A stretch of DNA of 64,000 nucleotides, from positions 434,001-498,000 of the forward strand of contig JAPFBL010000003.1 of assembly GCA_026182355.1 (NCBI GenBank). Reading direction: 5' to 3'. A model generated the notes under the pieces. It worked only from the letters and a program-made list of their open reading frames with translations, did no database searches and was not told where the DNA came from. Origin of the DNA: Hermatobates lingyangjiaoensis (Eukaryota > Arthropoda > Insecta > Hemiptera > Hermatobatidae). This document shows, in pieces, positions 34,824 to 47,104 of this stretch. A program made the translations under genes and the position numbers. Position 1 is the stretch's first letter. Every line of letters starts with the position of its first letter.

Positions 34824-35124
34824 TAGGTTACGTTAGGTTAGGTTGTAGTTGTACAAGAGAACACACATAGGCCGATCATATGCCCTTTGTTATACACACA
34901 ATGGACATTCTACATTGAGAGTCCTAAATTCTACATAATTCAACTTTATTTTAGAGTAGTTCTTTAACGAGTATCTGTCATAAAGGCTCGTGACCAACAG
35001 CTTAAAGTCCTCTCCGAGGGTCAACGTGCTCGGATTTATTCACATCCCATGTCAATAAATCCCATGAACCCCGTATTTACCAGTCCAGAGGTAAGCACGT
35101 TGCCACTGGGCTAACCTGGCTCCC
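34824..35124 (-). mobile_element. tRNA-headed SINE, minus-strand copy
   Basis: On the minus strand this starts GGGAGCCAGGTTAGCCCAG, has a strong tRNA-like box A region, and runs through the ACTCGTTAAAGAAC block to an AACCTAACCTAACGTAACC tail at its left end. It is about 300 bp and appears complete. With the copy at 5780-6096 it defines the family. Confidence 0.75.
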
Positions 35125-36099
35125 TAGTCAAAAAATTATATTTTTATCCTAAATATATAAACTAGACATAAATTGACTCTTTGAAAATTGCATATTATTA
35201 CCTTTGTTTTGTATTTGGTTTACATAGTTTACATAACCATGGTTACATTTGGTGCTGAACATTATCAAAGTTAGAAAGATGAAAGTAAACCTAAAAGACA
35301 GTTTGATCTTAGGCTAATGTTCAACAGCATTTATTTGAGAAAATAATAATAAAGTTTGAAGTGTAAAATAGTTATCTTGAAGTTACTGAAAATTAGTTTT
35401 GCCTGGGAAAACTTTGAAGGTTAGAAATAAAGGAAAATGGGAGTTGGACCCTTTCGTAATGACCAGAATAAATTATGAGCCAGAGAACTTGGACTTTAAG
35501 TTGTTTGCTCCTTCTGAGTAGTAAAGGTGTAAGGGTGCTGAGAGCTCTTAGAGATGGCTTGCAACTAACGCCTTACTTACTAATAATATTACTTCACAAA
35601 CTAACTTAGAAATTATATTTTTAATTTTATTTCAGACCTCCGGTATCCAGTTTTTTAATGTATAAACGTATGTAATATTTTTGTTTACCTAATTTAAGGA
35701 AAGTATAATAATATTACTATTTTGAAGAAAAGGTTTTGACAGATTTACATGTTTTGAAGGTTCCATAATCCAAATACGATAATATGTCTCTTTCTCTTTC
35801 TATCTTTCTCTCATACATACACCTCACTTGCTAACTCACACTCACTCATTCAATGTGTGCGCATGATTAGCCAAAGTTTATTAACACGATATTAATAATT
35901 CATATCATGTCATGAACTATTGAAAGAACAGTTTTTGCCGACATCAGACTAAGAAGGTAAAGGTGCTTTACTCGGAAACTGAAACTGTTTTTGTCCGCTT
36001 TTCCAGGAATCATTGTGAGTTGGAATTTCTTATTTAATATACCTGGAATAATAGTGTTGCGTGATAAAAATACCTTAAATTTTGGCTCACAAGGTTGAT

Positions 36100-36154
36100 A
36101 AGTACCAAGTTAGAGATAGCGCTAATAATAGTGTAATGGTTAAGAACAACTTAA
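36100..36154. other. Short spacer before the split SINE
   Basis: Unique AT-rich sequence; nothing recognised. Confidence 0.4.
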
Positions 36155-36905
36155 GGGCCAGGTTAGCTCGGTGGTTAACGTACTCGCCTCTGAACTGATA
36201 GGACCGGATTTCGAGATCCACCAGGCTCCCGATTTATTCACGTGGGAGGTGAATAAATCTGATGACGTCGTCCCTGGGAGAAGGATGCTACACCTGTTTT
36301 GATCTTCGCGTTCCTCGGCATTTTTGTGCCATAACTGCTTAGTCAATCCAGACCACCTAGTTGACAAGTTGCCATTTAGCTACTATCATGGAAAACTATG
36401 GAGGTGCCCGAGGTGGACCTTGCGAGGGCGGGCAACGCAATGCTAAGCACAAATTCTGACAGTTACTCCGCAAAACAGTACCTAGGCCACGAGTAATAGA
36501 TGAGCTAAAGCACAGGTAAAGTGCCCAGGTACTCAAAATTTCCTTATCGGTTGCACTTTAACTAAAGAAAACATATAACGAAGACATATAAATACACAAT
36601 GAAGACCAACACAAATTATCACTACACCTCAAGCTACTAAAATATTCCCTTGAGGTGGAAACTAAACTAACTTAAAACTAAGAAACACTGAATACTAAAA
36701 GACTAAAGAAGAACGTTAAACCGTCGGTCCCGAGCCTGTACGATGTCAAGTAGTCGTTAAAGATTCCTCCTGTAAATACACTTGAGTTAGGTAAAATTTA
36801 GGACTCCCTTTGTAGAATCAATCTTCATTGTGTGGTATCACAAAGGGCCAATACTCGGCCCACGTATATTCCCTTGTGGTACTGCCACTGAAACCTAACC
36901 TAACC
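36155..36905 (+). mobile_element. SINE copy split by a roughly 420-bp insertion
   Basis: The head (CCAGGTTAGCTCGGTGGTTA through the tRNA-like B-box region to about 36297) and the body and tail (36715 CCGTCGGTCCCGAGCCTG to 36905 CCTAACCTAACC) belong to one SINE. Between them lies unrelated sequence containing AGGGCGGGCAACGCAATGC at about 36425 and an A-rich right part ending GACTAAAGAAGAACG. That is probably a second, younger retroelement of a type I do not recognise. A partial repeat of the SINE body follows to about 36960. Confidence 0.6.
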
Positions 36906-37149
36906 TAGGCAAAATTTAGGACTCCCAATGTCTGTAGAATTAGGATAATGGTCTGTAGAATCACCGATTAAACAAAAAGCCGGTAAACAGCTGACGTTAT
37001 CTCACGCTAGGGGATCAGTTTAAACAATAATAACAATAAGCACAACTTCCATATTTGTATACCGAATTTCTTTACTTCATCAAATTATAAATGAAAGTTA
37101 TCAGATGATGTACTACATTATGTATCGGCGGTAATGATACATAATTTAC

Positions 37150-37255
37150 AAAAGAAAAAAAGGAATATAACTATTCTGGAGAACAATCGAACAAATACTG
37201 TTATTCTCATTTGATGGATTATTGAGTTATTCTTATAATTATTAGTTAATTTCTC
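37150..37255 (+). repeat. Dispersed repeat, copy 1
   Basis: ATTCTGGAGAACAATCGAAC and TTTGATGGATTATTGAGTTA recur at 39731-39828. A shorter related piece (AAAATTTACCTCACTTTTGA) lies at 38996. Confidence 0.65.
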
Positions 37256-37611
37256 TTTTTAATTTACTTAAATCAGACAACTTATGTAGCCATTTCCTAA
37301 CAGTTATTGCTGCTTTCTCTTACTTTATATGCAAAGGTGAAAGCCTATAAATCTAGGCGTTGGAAATAAGCAAACTTGTTTGATGTGTTTTAATAGAAAA
37401 TATATTACCAGTTTTTAAAATATGTTTATTATAGTTGAACTCCTCACTGTTGATTATTAAAAAATTTAGACTAACTTCAACATTACTACCAGTAAACATT
37501 ATATCAAACTTGTTGACAATGCATTGATTGGATTTTAGTTTATTTTAATGCGACTATATTATCTGACGTAATATCAAACTCTCTGGTAAAGCATTATCAA
37601 AATGGGGTAGT

Positions 37612-38389
37612 CATGAAGTGATTACGCGCCTCTAACAGCCTCCAGCACTCACTCCGACTTTCGACCTTCACGAGGATACCCTGTTAACCTACTATATGCA
37701 GGGACAAACGAAAATGGAGGAGAAGGAGACCAGCGGCTGGGCCTGACCACCTTCATTTCACATCCTTCCAACTTCCCAAATCCTCTCCTCTTATTTCAGC
37801 CCCAATCCAAGGTGTTATGCAATCCATGCCGAAGGATTGATGATACGGGGGTTACTATATTACGAAAGGAGCCTCAAAGGTACCAGGAGACCCCTTTGAG
37901 TAAATATCCTTACTCCAGTATGCGGTGCTCTGCCGGAGCGGACAAAATACCACGACAGAGCTTTCCCCTGTATGCTACTAAGGAGAAAGAAGTCTGGAGA
38001 CCATCCTCCGGAAGCGCAGAGGGTCCAAAAGCGCTAATTAGTGGGAGCCAACCTCCCACAAGTGCATCTAAGGACCCGAAGAAGGAGAAAGGAAGTAGCT
38101 TTCTCCCAAAACGTAGAGAGCCTGAATAGGCTCAATGACGGTTTGTACAGATTCTGCAAAGAAGAGGAAGAAGCACCGTTGCACCTGCTGGCTTACTGTC
38201 AAGCACCTTTGTTGCAAAGAGGTAGGTGCTTCGTGACACTCATCAAAACCATGGAAAAAAAACTTTTATCACTGGAACCAGCAAAAATTCAGAGATCTTT
38301 GGAGTCGTTGAAGCTAACTGCTGGGGTACTTTAGTATAGAAGGGGGGAAGTAGAATAATCTTTAAGATTCAATGCTACAGTCACCCTCA

Positions 38390-38427
<38 letters not shown>
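37612..38427 (+). mobile_element. Deletion-derived LINE copy 2 with (AAT)n tail
   Basis: This longer copy starts with GC-rich leader-like sequence (TGCAGGGACAAACGAAAATG near 37698). An ORF1-like frame at 37812-38129 begins MLCNPCRRIDDTG and ends PKRREPE. An overlapping frame then covers the ORF2 end: RLNDGLYRFCKEEEEAPLHL and LAYCQAPLLQRG, a non-LTR C-terminal zinc finger whose first Cys is Tyr. The (AAT)n tail is at 38391-38427. The whole reverse transcriptase is absent, so the copy is non-autonomous and depends on a relative for movement. Confidence 0.65.
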
Positions 38428-38428
<1 letters not shown>

Positions 38429-39709
38429 TATCTAAATGATACATAATCAATTTAACGATTTAATAAGTTTTGTCATGGCTATATACATCTCTTATAAGAA
38501 ACTTCAAAATCACTGACGTAGAACAATCTGACATATTATTATTCTTACCATTGTTGAATTGAGGAGTTGAGTTTTTAAAGATTGGTGCACAAGATTTTTG
38601 CTCGGTCTTTATAACACCTCTGCCATCAAACCTCTCCTATTAGCCTTTCTTAGTCAATAGGAGAGTAACGAATTAGCTATAGATTTTAATAAGATTAATA
38701 ATTGTGCGTAGAGAAGTATGTTCCACTTATTTCACTTTTGGATATGATTTGCCAGAAATCTTTAACATCTTCAAGGCCATTGTCTCGCATTCACATACAA
38801 TGTGTCATAGATCTCCGCCTCTTCGCGCCAGAGTCTTTATTCTTCGTATGACGTCAACTGCAGTCTTAGTCAACAGGACAATGTCTGGTTTCATATTCTA
38901 TATATATTTCCTTTCAAGGTTTAGTATTTTCTTCACAAGTAGCCGTAAGAACGAGATTTTTACTAAATTAGACCCGGTGTTTTATCCGGTGATTTAAAAT
39001 TTACCTCACTTTTGAAAAAAAAAAAAAGAATATAAATATTCTGGAAGTTCTATCCACCTTGAGTCTGTTTTCCTTCTTCATTTTTTCGTCAATTACACTC
39101 TTAAGAGTTCATTTTAAGCCTTAAATGGTGCATTAATTTTAGAAACTAATTCTTTCCATATACCCCAGTAATAGATATGTTGTTTATTGTGAAGTTGCTT
39201 ATTTACATAAAACTTCTATTACTACAACTAGAACTTTTTTCAGCTTTAATTTAATGCTACTCTTCCAATATTATAAGCAAATAATGATGACATATTCGTA
39301 TTAACATAATACTTAATACGAAATTATATGTTTCTCCAATCAGTGGAGATAACAATTGTAGCTGTTTTTTTTATAAAAAAAACAAAAGAGTACTTTTCCC
39401 AGGTTCTAATATTACCCAAAAAACAGTGGAGTTTTAACACTGTTAAAATATGTCTGACAATAAGAAATGCTAAAGAGTGGTGTACAAGACTTTCACTTGG
39501 CAACAATCCTTCATCCTGGAGTGCACAATTAAATATATCCTTTTTTGGAGTTGGTTTTACAGTTATTATAGTTTCATAATTGTATTGTTCTTACATGTAT
39601 CAACTCTTTCAAAACATCTTTAAATATCCTGTATTAAAATTTATAATCAGTTTTATATTTAAAAGAATCCTGATGAAAAATATCTAAGTCAAGGTATTGA
39701 CTTAGAGTG

Positions 39710-39828
39710 GGGTAAAATTTACCTCACTTTTGAAAAAAAGAGTATAAATATTCTGGAGAACAATCAATCAAACACTGTTATTCTGATTTGATGGATTATT
39801 GAGTTATTTTTATAATTATTACTAAAAT
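39710..39828 (+). repeat. Dispersed repeat, copy 2
   Basis: This is the partner of 37150-37255. It begins with AAAATTTACCTCACTTTTGA, shared exactly with 38996-39015. Confidence 0.65.
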
Positions 39829-42700
39829 ATAAATGTAGTAGAGTATTTATTCGAATATAACGCGCAAAAGCATCTACCTAAAAAAGAACTCACAAATTGA
39901 GTGAACGTTATAAACGCGAGGGCTGAGCTGACATGCATCAGTTGGTTAAGGAACAGAAGACGACTTCTGTGGGATTCACACTCAGAAGAAACTGAAGAAA
40001 CAGATTTTACTGAAAACTGATGATAAATTAACTCAAGAAGAATAAGAACAACTCTTTGATGCATCTGACTATGAATCGGAATTTAAAGAAATTTAAATAA
40101 ATATTGCGCTCGTAGTTTACTTAATGTTGTTAATAAATGTTTTTATCAAAAGTCGCACGAGTTGAAACACTTTTTCGTCGCTCACAATGCTTGGTTTGAG
40201 CCGAGAAAAAGTAAAAAAAAATTTTCATATCGATTTTTAATCGAAAATTGGGTTGCCGGTTGCTCGAAAAAATACAATACTTTTACACATCAAAGTAAAA
40301 CTACCTGAAAAAAAGTCAAGGTTTATTTAAAAATATTAAAGTCTAATCACTGTATTTCTGAAGAATGGATGATTGAAGTGAAGGAGTGGACATGAACACA
40401 CGAAATATTGAGCAGTCTACACTCAACGCGGTCAAAGTATCAAACCCACACGCAATTAAATTATTTTGTGTTCAAGTGGCTATATACTGCCAACTACACA
40501 AAAAAAACCGGAGTGCCCTGCACTCAACTTTATAGCTTTACCATACTGAAATTTAATATGATAACTAAAATTTCATGATATTTTTTTATATACATTGTTA
40601 ATTTTCTGTTCATTTTTAGGGGGATAACTTCATTGTTTATTAATGAACCGTTTAGGGTCAAAAAAAGTTTTCTGAAAACAGGAAATGTACTCTAATGACC
40701 CTTTGGTTTATGTAATTTTGAAAAGAATATCTCAGCTCACCCCACATAATAATGATTTATTTGTGGGTATAATTTTCTTTTGATCCGTCTTCAAAAGCTT
40801 TTAGTTTTAATCATGAGTCAAAATTTTTACTCTTTATTGAAAAAAAAAATGATAATTGCTTTAAAGATCTGAGGATTTTTTCAGCTATCGGATTTGTATC
40901 GAATTTTCGAGACTGATTTTTTTCACGATAACTACACATTACTTATATAGTAAAGTAAAAATATAATAATTGTGAAGGCAGAATTTTCGAAATGTGTACT
41001 AATACAGCAGTTGTCCTTTTATAGTAATTAAGTATAAAACTTGTAAGGCTTAAAAACCACTTTAAATAAAAATTTTGGAACACACCGCTCAACTTGCTTT
41101 TAGACCTCCTATTGACACAATTTCATTGTTTAAATCAATTTTGACAGAATAAAAACAAGTACATAATTATAATTAAATCTATTTAGTTTAATAAATTAAT
41201 ATGTTCAAGTTTATGTCCTCATTTTGTTCAATTAGTTGATTGAAATGTTTAGATATGTATATTTTACAAAATAAAAGAATATAAATCATACTTTTACGAA
41301 AGATAATAAATTAAATAGTGGTAATAAATGAAAAGCTATGTAATACTTCTATCCAAGTATTTCATTTATGACTAGGTGGCTCTATCTGTATATTTCATTT
41401 TTCATAAAATATCTCCAGCTAAATATTCCGCTCGCTTACAACATAAAACCATGACTCCAGTTATGAATTGAATAATATTTTCTCTTAAAATCTAAATATG
41501 TTTGCATTATTTATGTGCTGGTAATTCATTAGAGTGCAACTCACTTTCTTTGTTGTAATTCCAAATACAGGGAGTCCACGGAGACTGCATCATCCAACCA
41601 ACGACAAACAAAAATATATGCAGTTGTCATTTAGCAGTTTCAACTAGTACTAGTTTCAAATTATTACTGTGTGTAACATACTATTGTAGTATGTGCTACA
41701 TACTTAGCAGGATGTATGACATCAGTAAGTAAATATCAGAAGTATTTGTCTGGTTACTGAGTTAAAATTGTCTTCGAGGTCACTGGGAAGAATATCTGTT
41801 TTGAGTCGATTCCTTAGAGATAGGCTTTGCACGAGTGGGATAGGATAGGAGAGGGTTTTGGTGTCCTCTTTGGTTATCAGTCACATGGTAAATAGTTCTA
41901 TGGGTTTCAACTTAGATCGTTTTGAATATCCATCTATCTATGGAGAATAGTCAAAAGATGAACGTATATATTTTTTGCCTGTCAGGATGGCCGTCTTGGT
42001 ACATTTGCTGTTCCGAACTATGTTGAATATCACTATGTGATGTTAGTTATAATTACTATCACTATACATGAAGTCTGGTGGTAACCTTTACTGATCATGG
42101 AATATTCATAGCTCTCTGGATCACCTGTAAATAGGAGATTATGGCTAGACCCAATTTAAATTTGTCTATCAGAAGGCTGTTAAAGAGAAACCTGGTGACT
42201 TTTAAAAAAAACTCTGGTATCTACCCAAAGTTTTACGACTGTCATGGTTTTCATTTCAGATTCTGATAATAATTATATAACCTTAAGATAATGTTATAAT
42301 TCTAGATATGCTTTCGTCTTAATGCTTTTGTCTTTATGTTTCCATATTTCGATGTGAACCATAAAAAGTTCAAGCTGTTCTCATTCTGAAAATTCCATTT
42401 ACACTCAAGATTAGTGAAATGACTTTCATATTTAGGAAAATGTAGTTCCCCAGGAGGCAATGCTTTGCCAAGGGCATCATTATTATTCCAGACCAAGCAA
42501 TGTTTGCATCAAAATGCAAGCAAATCAATGATTCAGTCATAACATGTTTAAGTGCTTTTTCAAGGGTTAAAATTTTTAAAAATCTCAACGTTTAAAGATT
42601 ACTAGACATGTTTACTGTGGAATTCTTTTTGCTGAATTGCAATGTAATTTTGACAATATTTCACATTTTGCATTCATTAAATGTATATTATTATTTAGAA
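39829..42700. other. Intronic stretch, mostly unrecognised
   Basis: Contains the 22-nt block shared with about 10298 (near 41030) and a palindrome around 41680 (ACATACTATTGTAGTATGT). No gene accepted. Confidence 0.4.
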
Positions 42701-42789
42701 GAGGGAAAGGAGGAAAAACTAATTATACTTGAATAATTAATTTTGATATATATAACTCCCTAATTCTAGAGGTCGGAGTATGCTAGCGG

Positions 42790-43160
42790 AGTCATAACCG
42801 GAGCAACGCTCGCCCATGATTCCAAACATTACCACACCTCTTTCTAGCAATATTCTAGGAATACGAAAATCAGTTAATGAATCCACATTGGCTATTCGAC
42901 CTTCTCATCAGTACTACCTTTAACAATTCTACGCACTTTAGGACAATCAGTAAAAATCTGAGTAAACAGAGGGGTTTCTACTGGAAGAGAATAATTACAT
43001 ATTATAAGTGACTCATCGAGATCACAAGAACAAGACACAGGCTACAACGTTATGCAGCACGTGGAGTCAATAAAGTAACCCCAAAGAAAAAAAAATCTCG
43101 TTCAGAAAGATCTGGCGACTCCAGGGACCATTCACGAAATGGAACTTTCTCCCTAAATAT
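42790..43160 (-). pseudogene. Possible transposase relic (very weak)
   Basis: On the minus strand, WSLESPDLSERDFFFFGV resembles the W-PPRSPDLTPLDFFLWG block of an insect IS630/Tc1-mariner-related transposase, but the rest of the frame is broken and unmatched. Confidence 0.25.
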
Positions 43161-43986
43161 ATGTCATTAGGGCTTCGTATTCAGAAAACCTAGCACACCT
43201 GATGGTCTGAAACCATGATTCACCAAAGAATCAAAACTAGTTTTATGCTTCAATACCTTAGACAGGACACAGGATTATTTCATAAAATATGTGAGCGGCT
43301 TTAACATTGATAAGAAAGATATTATTAAACAATAATAATTTAAGTAAAGCAATATCATTTTCTCTTCAAAAGAGGGATTACTTGTTCTTCAATAGTGTGT
43401 TTAACTTTATAATTTAATGCAGATGAATTTTAACTACATACTAAATATGAATATGAAAAAATTTTCTTAATATGCCTAGGGTTTATAATAAATTTATAAT
43501 AATAATTATAATAATAACAATTTATAATAAAATATAATAAGTTTCCTCCTGATAAGTAAGTTGTTACATCTCAATTCGTGCTTATTCACAATCAGCTATT
43601 CTCGATGATTTCATATTACTAACATAAGGAGGCTTATTTATAAGAGGGTTGGAGTGTACATGTTTGCTGCAGTTCTGAAAATGTAATACATACTAATATC
43701 GTAGAACATTTGAGTCTTTCCTGAATCATCTCTCTCTCAGTCACTCACTCTCTCTCACTCTCCCGCACACACACAGTCGGTATATGTATATAAAGATAAA
43801 TTCACAGAAAGAACACATATAAAAGAGATAACAAAAACTCACTAACATATTTCTCACTGCCTCGTTATGAAATAGAAAGATGCGAGTCTCTCCGAAGACA
43901 AATGACGATAACTGAGCCGTCACTTATACATATGCACCAGTATATCAACATCTGAGTGTCAGCGAGTATCACAGAAAAAGTGAGAC

Positions 43987-44070
43987 TCTGACGAAGATCA
44001 TTGTTTTTGCTTAAAGATCACAGTCATTTTTCTGATTTTTATTTTACGTGTTCATTTTGAAATCTTGTTA
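43987..44070 (+). repeat. Degenerate hammerhead-like terminus, solo copy
   Basis: CTGACGAAGATCATTGTTTT is followed by TTAAAGATCACAGTC and ATTTTTCTGATTTTTATTTT. The order is that of the copies at 12941, 17192 and 62008, with the stem and second box decayed. Confidence 0.4.
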
Positions 44071-44100
44071 TAATTATTTATGTACATATATATTTATATT

Positions 44101-44254
44101 CACAAGTTCAAAATTAAAGAAGAGTAACACAGAGAGTAAAGGAACACACTTACAAACTCAAAATTTTCGGGCAATTTGTCTTCAGGAGAAGAAAAATTTG
44201 AATTTATGATTTTCTTTACTCTATGTATTACTCTTCTTGAATTTTGAACTCGTG
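44101..44254. mobile_element. Inverted-pair cassette with CTGAAGA and GAAA boxes
   Basis: AGTTCAAAATTAAAGAAGAG and the following AACACAGAGAGTAAAGGAA (44105-44143) recur inverted at 44213-44251. On the minus strand at 44165-44185 the spacer side holds CTGAAGA, CAAATTGCCC, GAAA, a hammerhead-like pair of boxes with a weak stem. Confidence 0.6.
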
Positions 44255-44265
44255 TCTACTTTGGA

Positions 44266-44267
<2 letters not shown>

Positions 44268-44299
<32 letters not shown>
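44268..44299. repeat. (AT)n microsatellite
   Basis: A pure AT run of about 32 bp, directly right of the inverted-pair cassette. Confidence 0.9.
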
Positions 44300-44301
<2 letters not shown>

Positions 44302-44429
44302 AAGAACACGTGTTCAGTAACACTAGTTCATTCAGACTAGACAGTTGCTGTTGAAACCCACACACTATTTTTCTTTGTAAAATAATTTGTAATATAATGC
44401 TTAGTGTCTCTGTTTCAAAATTTTATACT

Positions 44430-44535
44430 TCTGCCTATTAAAAAGGTTTTAAATAAAAACCGAAACGTTGACCATGAGAGTTTAATTTGAACCTGAAGAA
44501 CTGACTGAGTCCTGATAAACTTTAGTTTTGTTTCT
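44430..44535 (+). repeat. Parent dispersed repeat of the 31-bp minisatellite
   Basis: It reads AAGGTTTTAAATAAAAACCG, AAACGTTGACCATGAGAG, TTTAATTTGAACCTGAAG and GACTGAGTCCTGATAAAC. The middle (GAGAGTTTAATTTGAACCTG) is the 31-bp unit that is amplified at 58075-59932. GGTTTTAAATAAAAACC before GAAACG is a hairpin followed by a GAAA box, reminiscent of the hammerhead-like termini. Confidence 0.65.
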
Positions 44536-44669
44536 ATTTCACGGTCGATACTTTTATCTATATATAATATTAAAGATGTTTGAAAATCTTGTCTCAGCAG
44601 TTTCCATTATTATTAAAAATATATAGTGATAAATGAAGTTAAAATGTGGAAGGCGAAGATAAATAAAAA

Positions 44670-44828
44670 CTAATTGTGGGCGCGTGTATGTGGGTCAGGG
44701 GCAGAGGCAGTGGCTGGGAGACACAAGGCGGCTGCTGCGCGTCTAGGATCAATGTCGGTCGCTATGGCTGCAGACAGGCACCTGTTGAGCAGGATCTTCG
44801 CACAACAACACGCACCCAACACAGCCAT
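44670..44828 (-). CDS. Small ORF in a GC-rich island, unknown
   Basis: A 52-codon frame with ATG at 44826-44828 lies in a short island that is strikingly GC- and CpG-rich against the surrounding sequence. The peptide begins MAVLGACCCAKILLNRCLS and continues with Ala/Pro/Arg-rich sequence. It sits in the 31-kb intron, on the strand of the host gene. It may be an alternative promoter with a first exon (a GTGCCT donor follows CTCAACAG in phase 2, which does not fit exon b), a conserved regulatory island, or a remnant of inserted sequence. Function unknown. Confidence 0.25.
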   Translation of the reverse strand: MAVLGACCCAKILLNRCLSAAIATDIDPRRAAAALCLPATASAPDPHTRAHN

Positions 44829-44885
44829 TGTCAACAAATCAGCTTAATCTGTAACTCACTCTTAGGGAAATCTTACACAACTTAA

Positions 44886-46518
44886 ATAAGTAATAATAAT
44901 GTGGAACTTTAATCCTTTTGTACATACTAGTAGGACACTACTGGTATGTACTGGTTGTACATACAACTCCATCCGTACACATCAGGTCTATACTATATCA
45001 TTTGTTACATTACAATGCAAAAAACTCAACACAAGCAGTCTTAAAATAAATTGTCTTTGCAGCCACTGCTGATAGAAAAATAAATAAATCCATATTTAAG
45101 CTAAGGCTTTCCAGTGTCCTTCTCTAACTCTAAGCGAGAATAGATCATTATGTTCCGGTGACTATAACTTACTTCTACGTTTAAACCATGGAAATCCCTA
45201 CTGACAAACATAAATGAAATGATAATCAGGTTGTGAAAATTAATTCATAAACTCTATATATCTCCAGTATCTTATAAATCTTCACAATAAGATTTCTCAT
45301 TTTACCGATGTTCAGAAAGTTTCGACTTTCTCGAAAGGCTAAATTTTGTGTAATATTTTTACTATAGATAAATTATAGTAAACAAAAATGTAATATAGAG
45401 ATCCCAAGAATTTTTCCATTCCCTTCGCAAATTAGGATCGTTATGACATCCTAATTGACTACCTAAAATTGGTATTTCATGGAAAAAAAACAAATATATT
45501 GGGCAATGAGAAAGATTGGACAGTTAAAGGACGACAAAACTCAATATAGAATAATGATAATATGCTACTACTCGTTGGAATTATTTACATAAGCACAGAA
45601 AATGATATATTCTAACCAAAGGAATATATTACACTTTAATTATTTTTACATAATGTGCTTGTAAATAGTTATTATATGAATATTTAAAATGAATACTTTT
45701 TTAAATAATTAATGCAAATTTCATGCATTAATATATTTCTCCTATTAATATAGGAGTATAAATTTCACTACATCTGACTGTATTTTTATTTAAACAGAAA
45801 CATTATATTATTATATTATTCATTACCGTATATTAACAAATAGGCTATATAATTTGAGAGTAATTATAAATGTTTATAGTATATAGTTATAAATTTGAAA
45901 TATAAAATATATTGCTAATTTACACTATATAAATATGCAATAAAATGTTATGTCCTATAATCATGGTACCAGCTATATTTTTTAAACCAGAACAAAGGTA
46001 ATGCAGTTGCCCTTGATGTGCTACATCCTACTATTCATTGATTTATATTGAACAAGGAAAAGGTACTTATCGTATATTCTACGGAAACATTAACCTGCAA
46101 CTAACTGACGTGGAGACTTCCTCTTGTCTGATTCCTCTGACAATCCGCAAATTTAAATGCACCTTAACATAGTTAGTAATTCATGATCGTTTTTGAAGTA
46201 CAAAAGGATTGTTATTTTTCTGTAAACTACTTTATTAAAAATGTGTTTATAAGAAGCTGAAATTGCATATATACCAAACTGGAGGGAGGTTTTATTAGAC
46301 TTTGTGCCAGATTAAGGCTTTATTAAGTGAACAAAATTCCGCTTAAAACAATAATTATATATTAAAAATGAAAATGACAAAATTCATTTTGATTTACTCA
46401 ATATGATCATCTATTTTGATACATTGCATCTAAGACTAGTTAGTTTATGGCCATCTTACATGAAAGCACAAGTCATCCATAACAGTGGGTTACATAGACC
46501 TTTATCCGAGCGATTTGT
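44886..46518. other. Intronic stretch, nothing recognised
   Basis: AT-rich, no accepted features. Confidence 0.4.
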
Positions 46519-46770
46519 TTATTCGAGCGGGACGTCTAGGACATGGACGAGACGGTGATTCCCCACATACCGGTTCATTATATTTCCAGTGGTTGAGGTG
46601 AGAGCGGTCTCGCTTCCCTGCACTGGCCTCCGTAACTTTCTAACAGCAATGCCGATATGAGCCTTTGCTATTTCATCAACACTCAGTCTATCAGGCATGC
46701 TTTCCTCAATGTAATCGATGCACTCAACACAGATAAACCTTTGAATTGTGCACGCTTCATTGTAGTCACA
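46519..46770 (-). pseudogene. Orphan coding-like fragment, unknown family
   Basis: A frame of 83 codons without an initiating ATG reads CDYNEACTIQRFICVECIDY, then IEESMPDRLSVDEIAKAH and IGIAVRKLRRP, and ends at a TAA. The balanced composition and clustered acidic/basic residues look like real protein rather than AT-rich noise. An in-frame TGA lies just before Cys. It may be an exon with an acceptor inside the first codons, a transposon-gene relic, or part of a processed pseudogene. The CxxC in FICVEC might bind metal, but no domain is recognised. Confidence 0.35.
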
Positions 46771-47028
46771 TCACACACATCTGTAATTGATGCAATCATG
46801 TGAAACGATTGCCCATCAACTCAAGTCAGTTACATTAATCACTCATCATTATCACCTAATTATCATATCACCTTCTATATTTCACCCTTGCACTTTTGTA
46901 CGAAATTTTTTTTATAATAAAACATTTACACTGACATCTGATGTCATATAGTTCTTGAATGAGAAAATATTATGAATTTAAAATAATGGAGTAAAAAAAA
47001 GTAAAGAAATATATTTCTATAATGATAT

Positions 47029-47104
47029 GTGTGATTGTTTATGTGTGTATGTGTGTGCGTGCATGTTTATGTGTGTATGTGCGTGCGTGCACGTTTATAC
47101 ACGC
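47029..47104 (+). repeat. (GT)n-rich low-complexity tract
   Basis: TGTG/TGCG repeats with two copies of a GTGTGTATGTG block, ending in TACACGC. Confidence 0.8.

Noticed and set aside
36156..36230. Possible tRNA gene
   Set aside because: The tRNA-like A and B boxes are there, but they are the head of a SINE seen at several loci; no acceptor stem.
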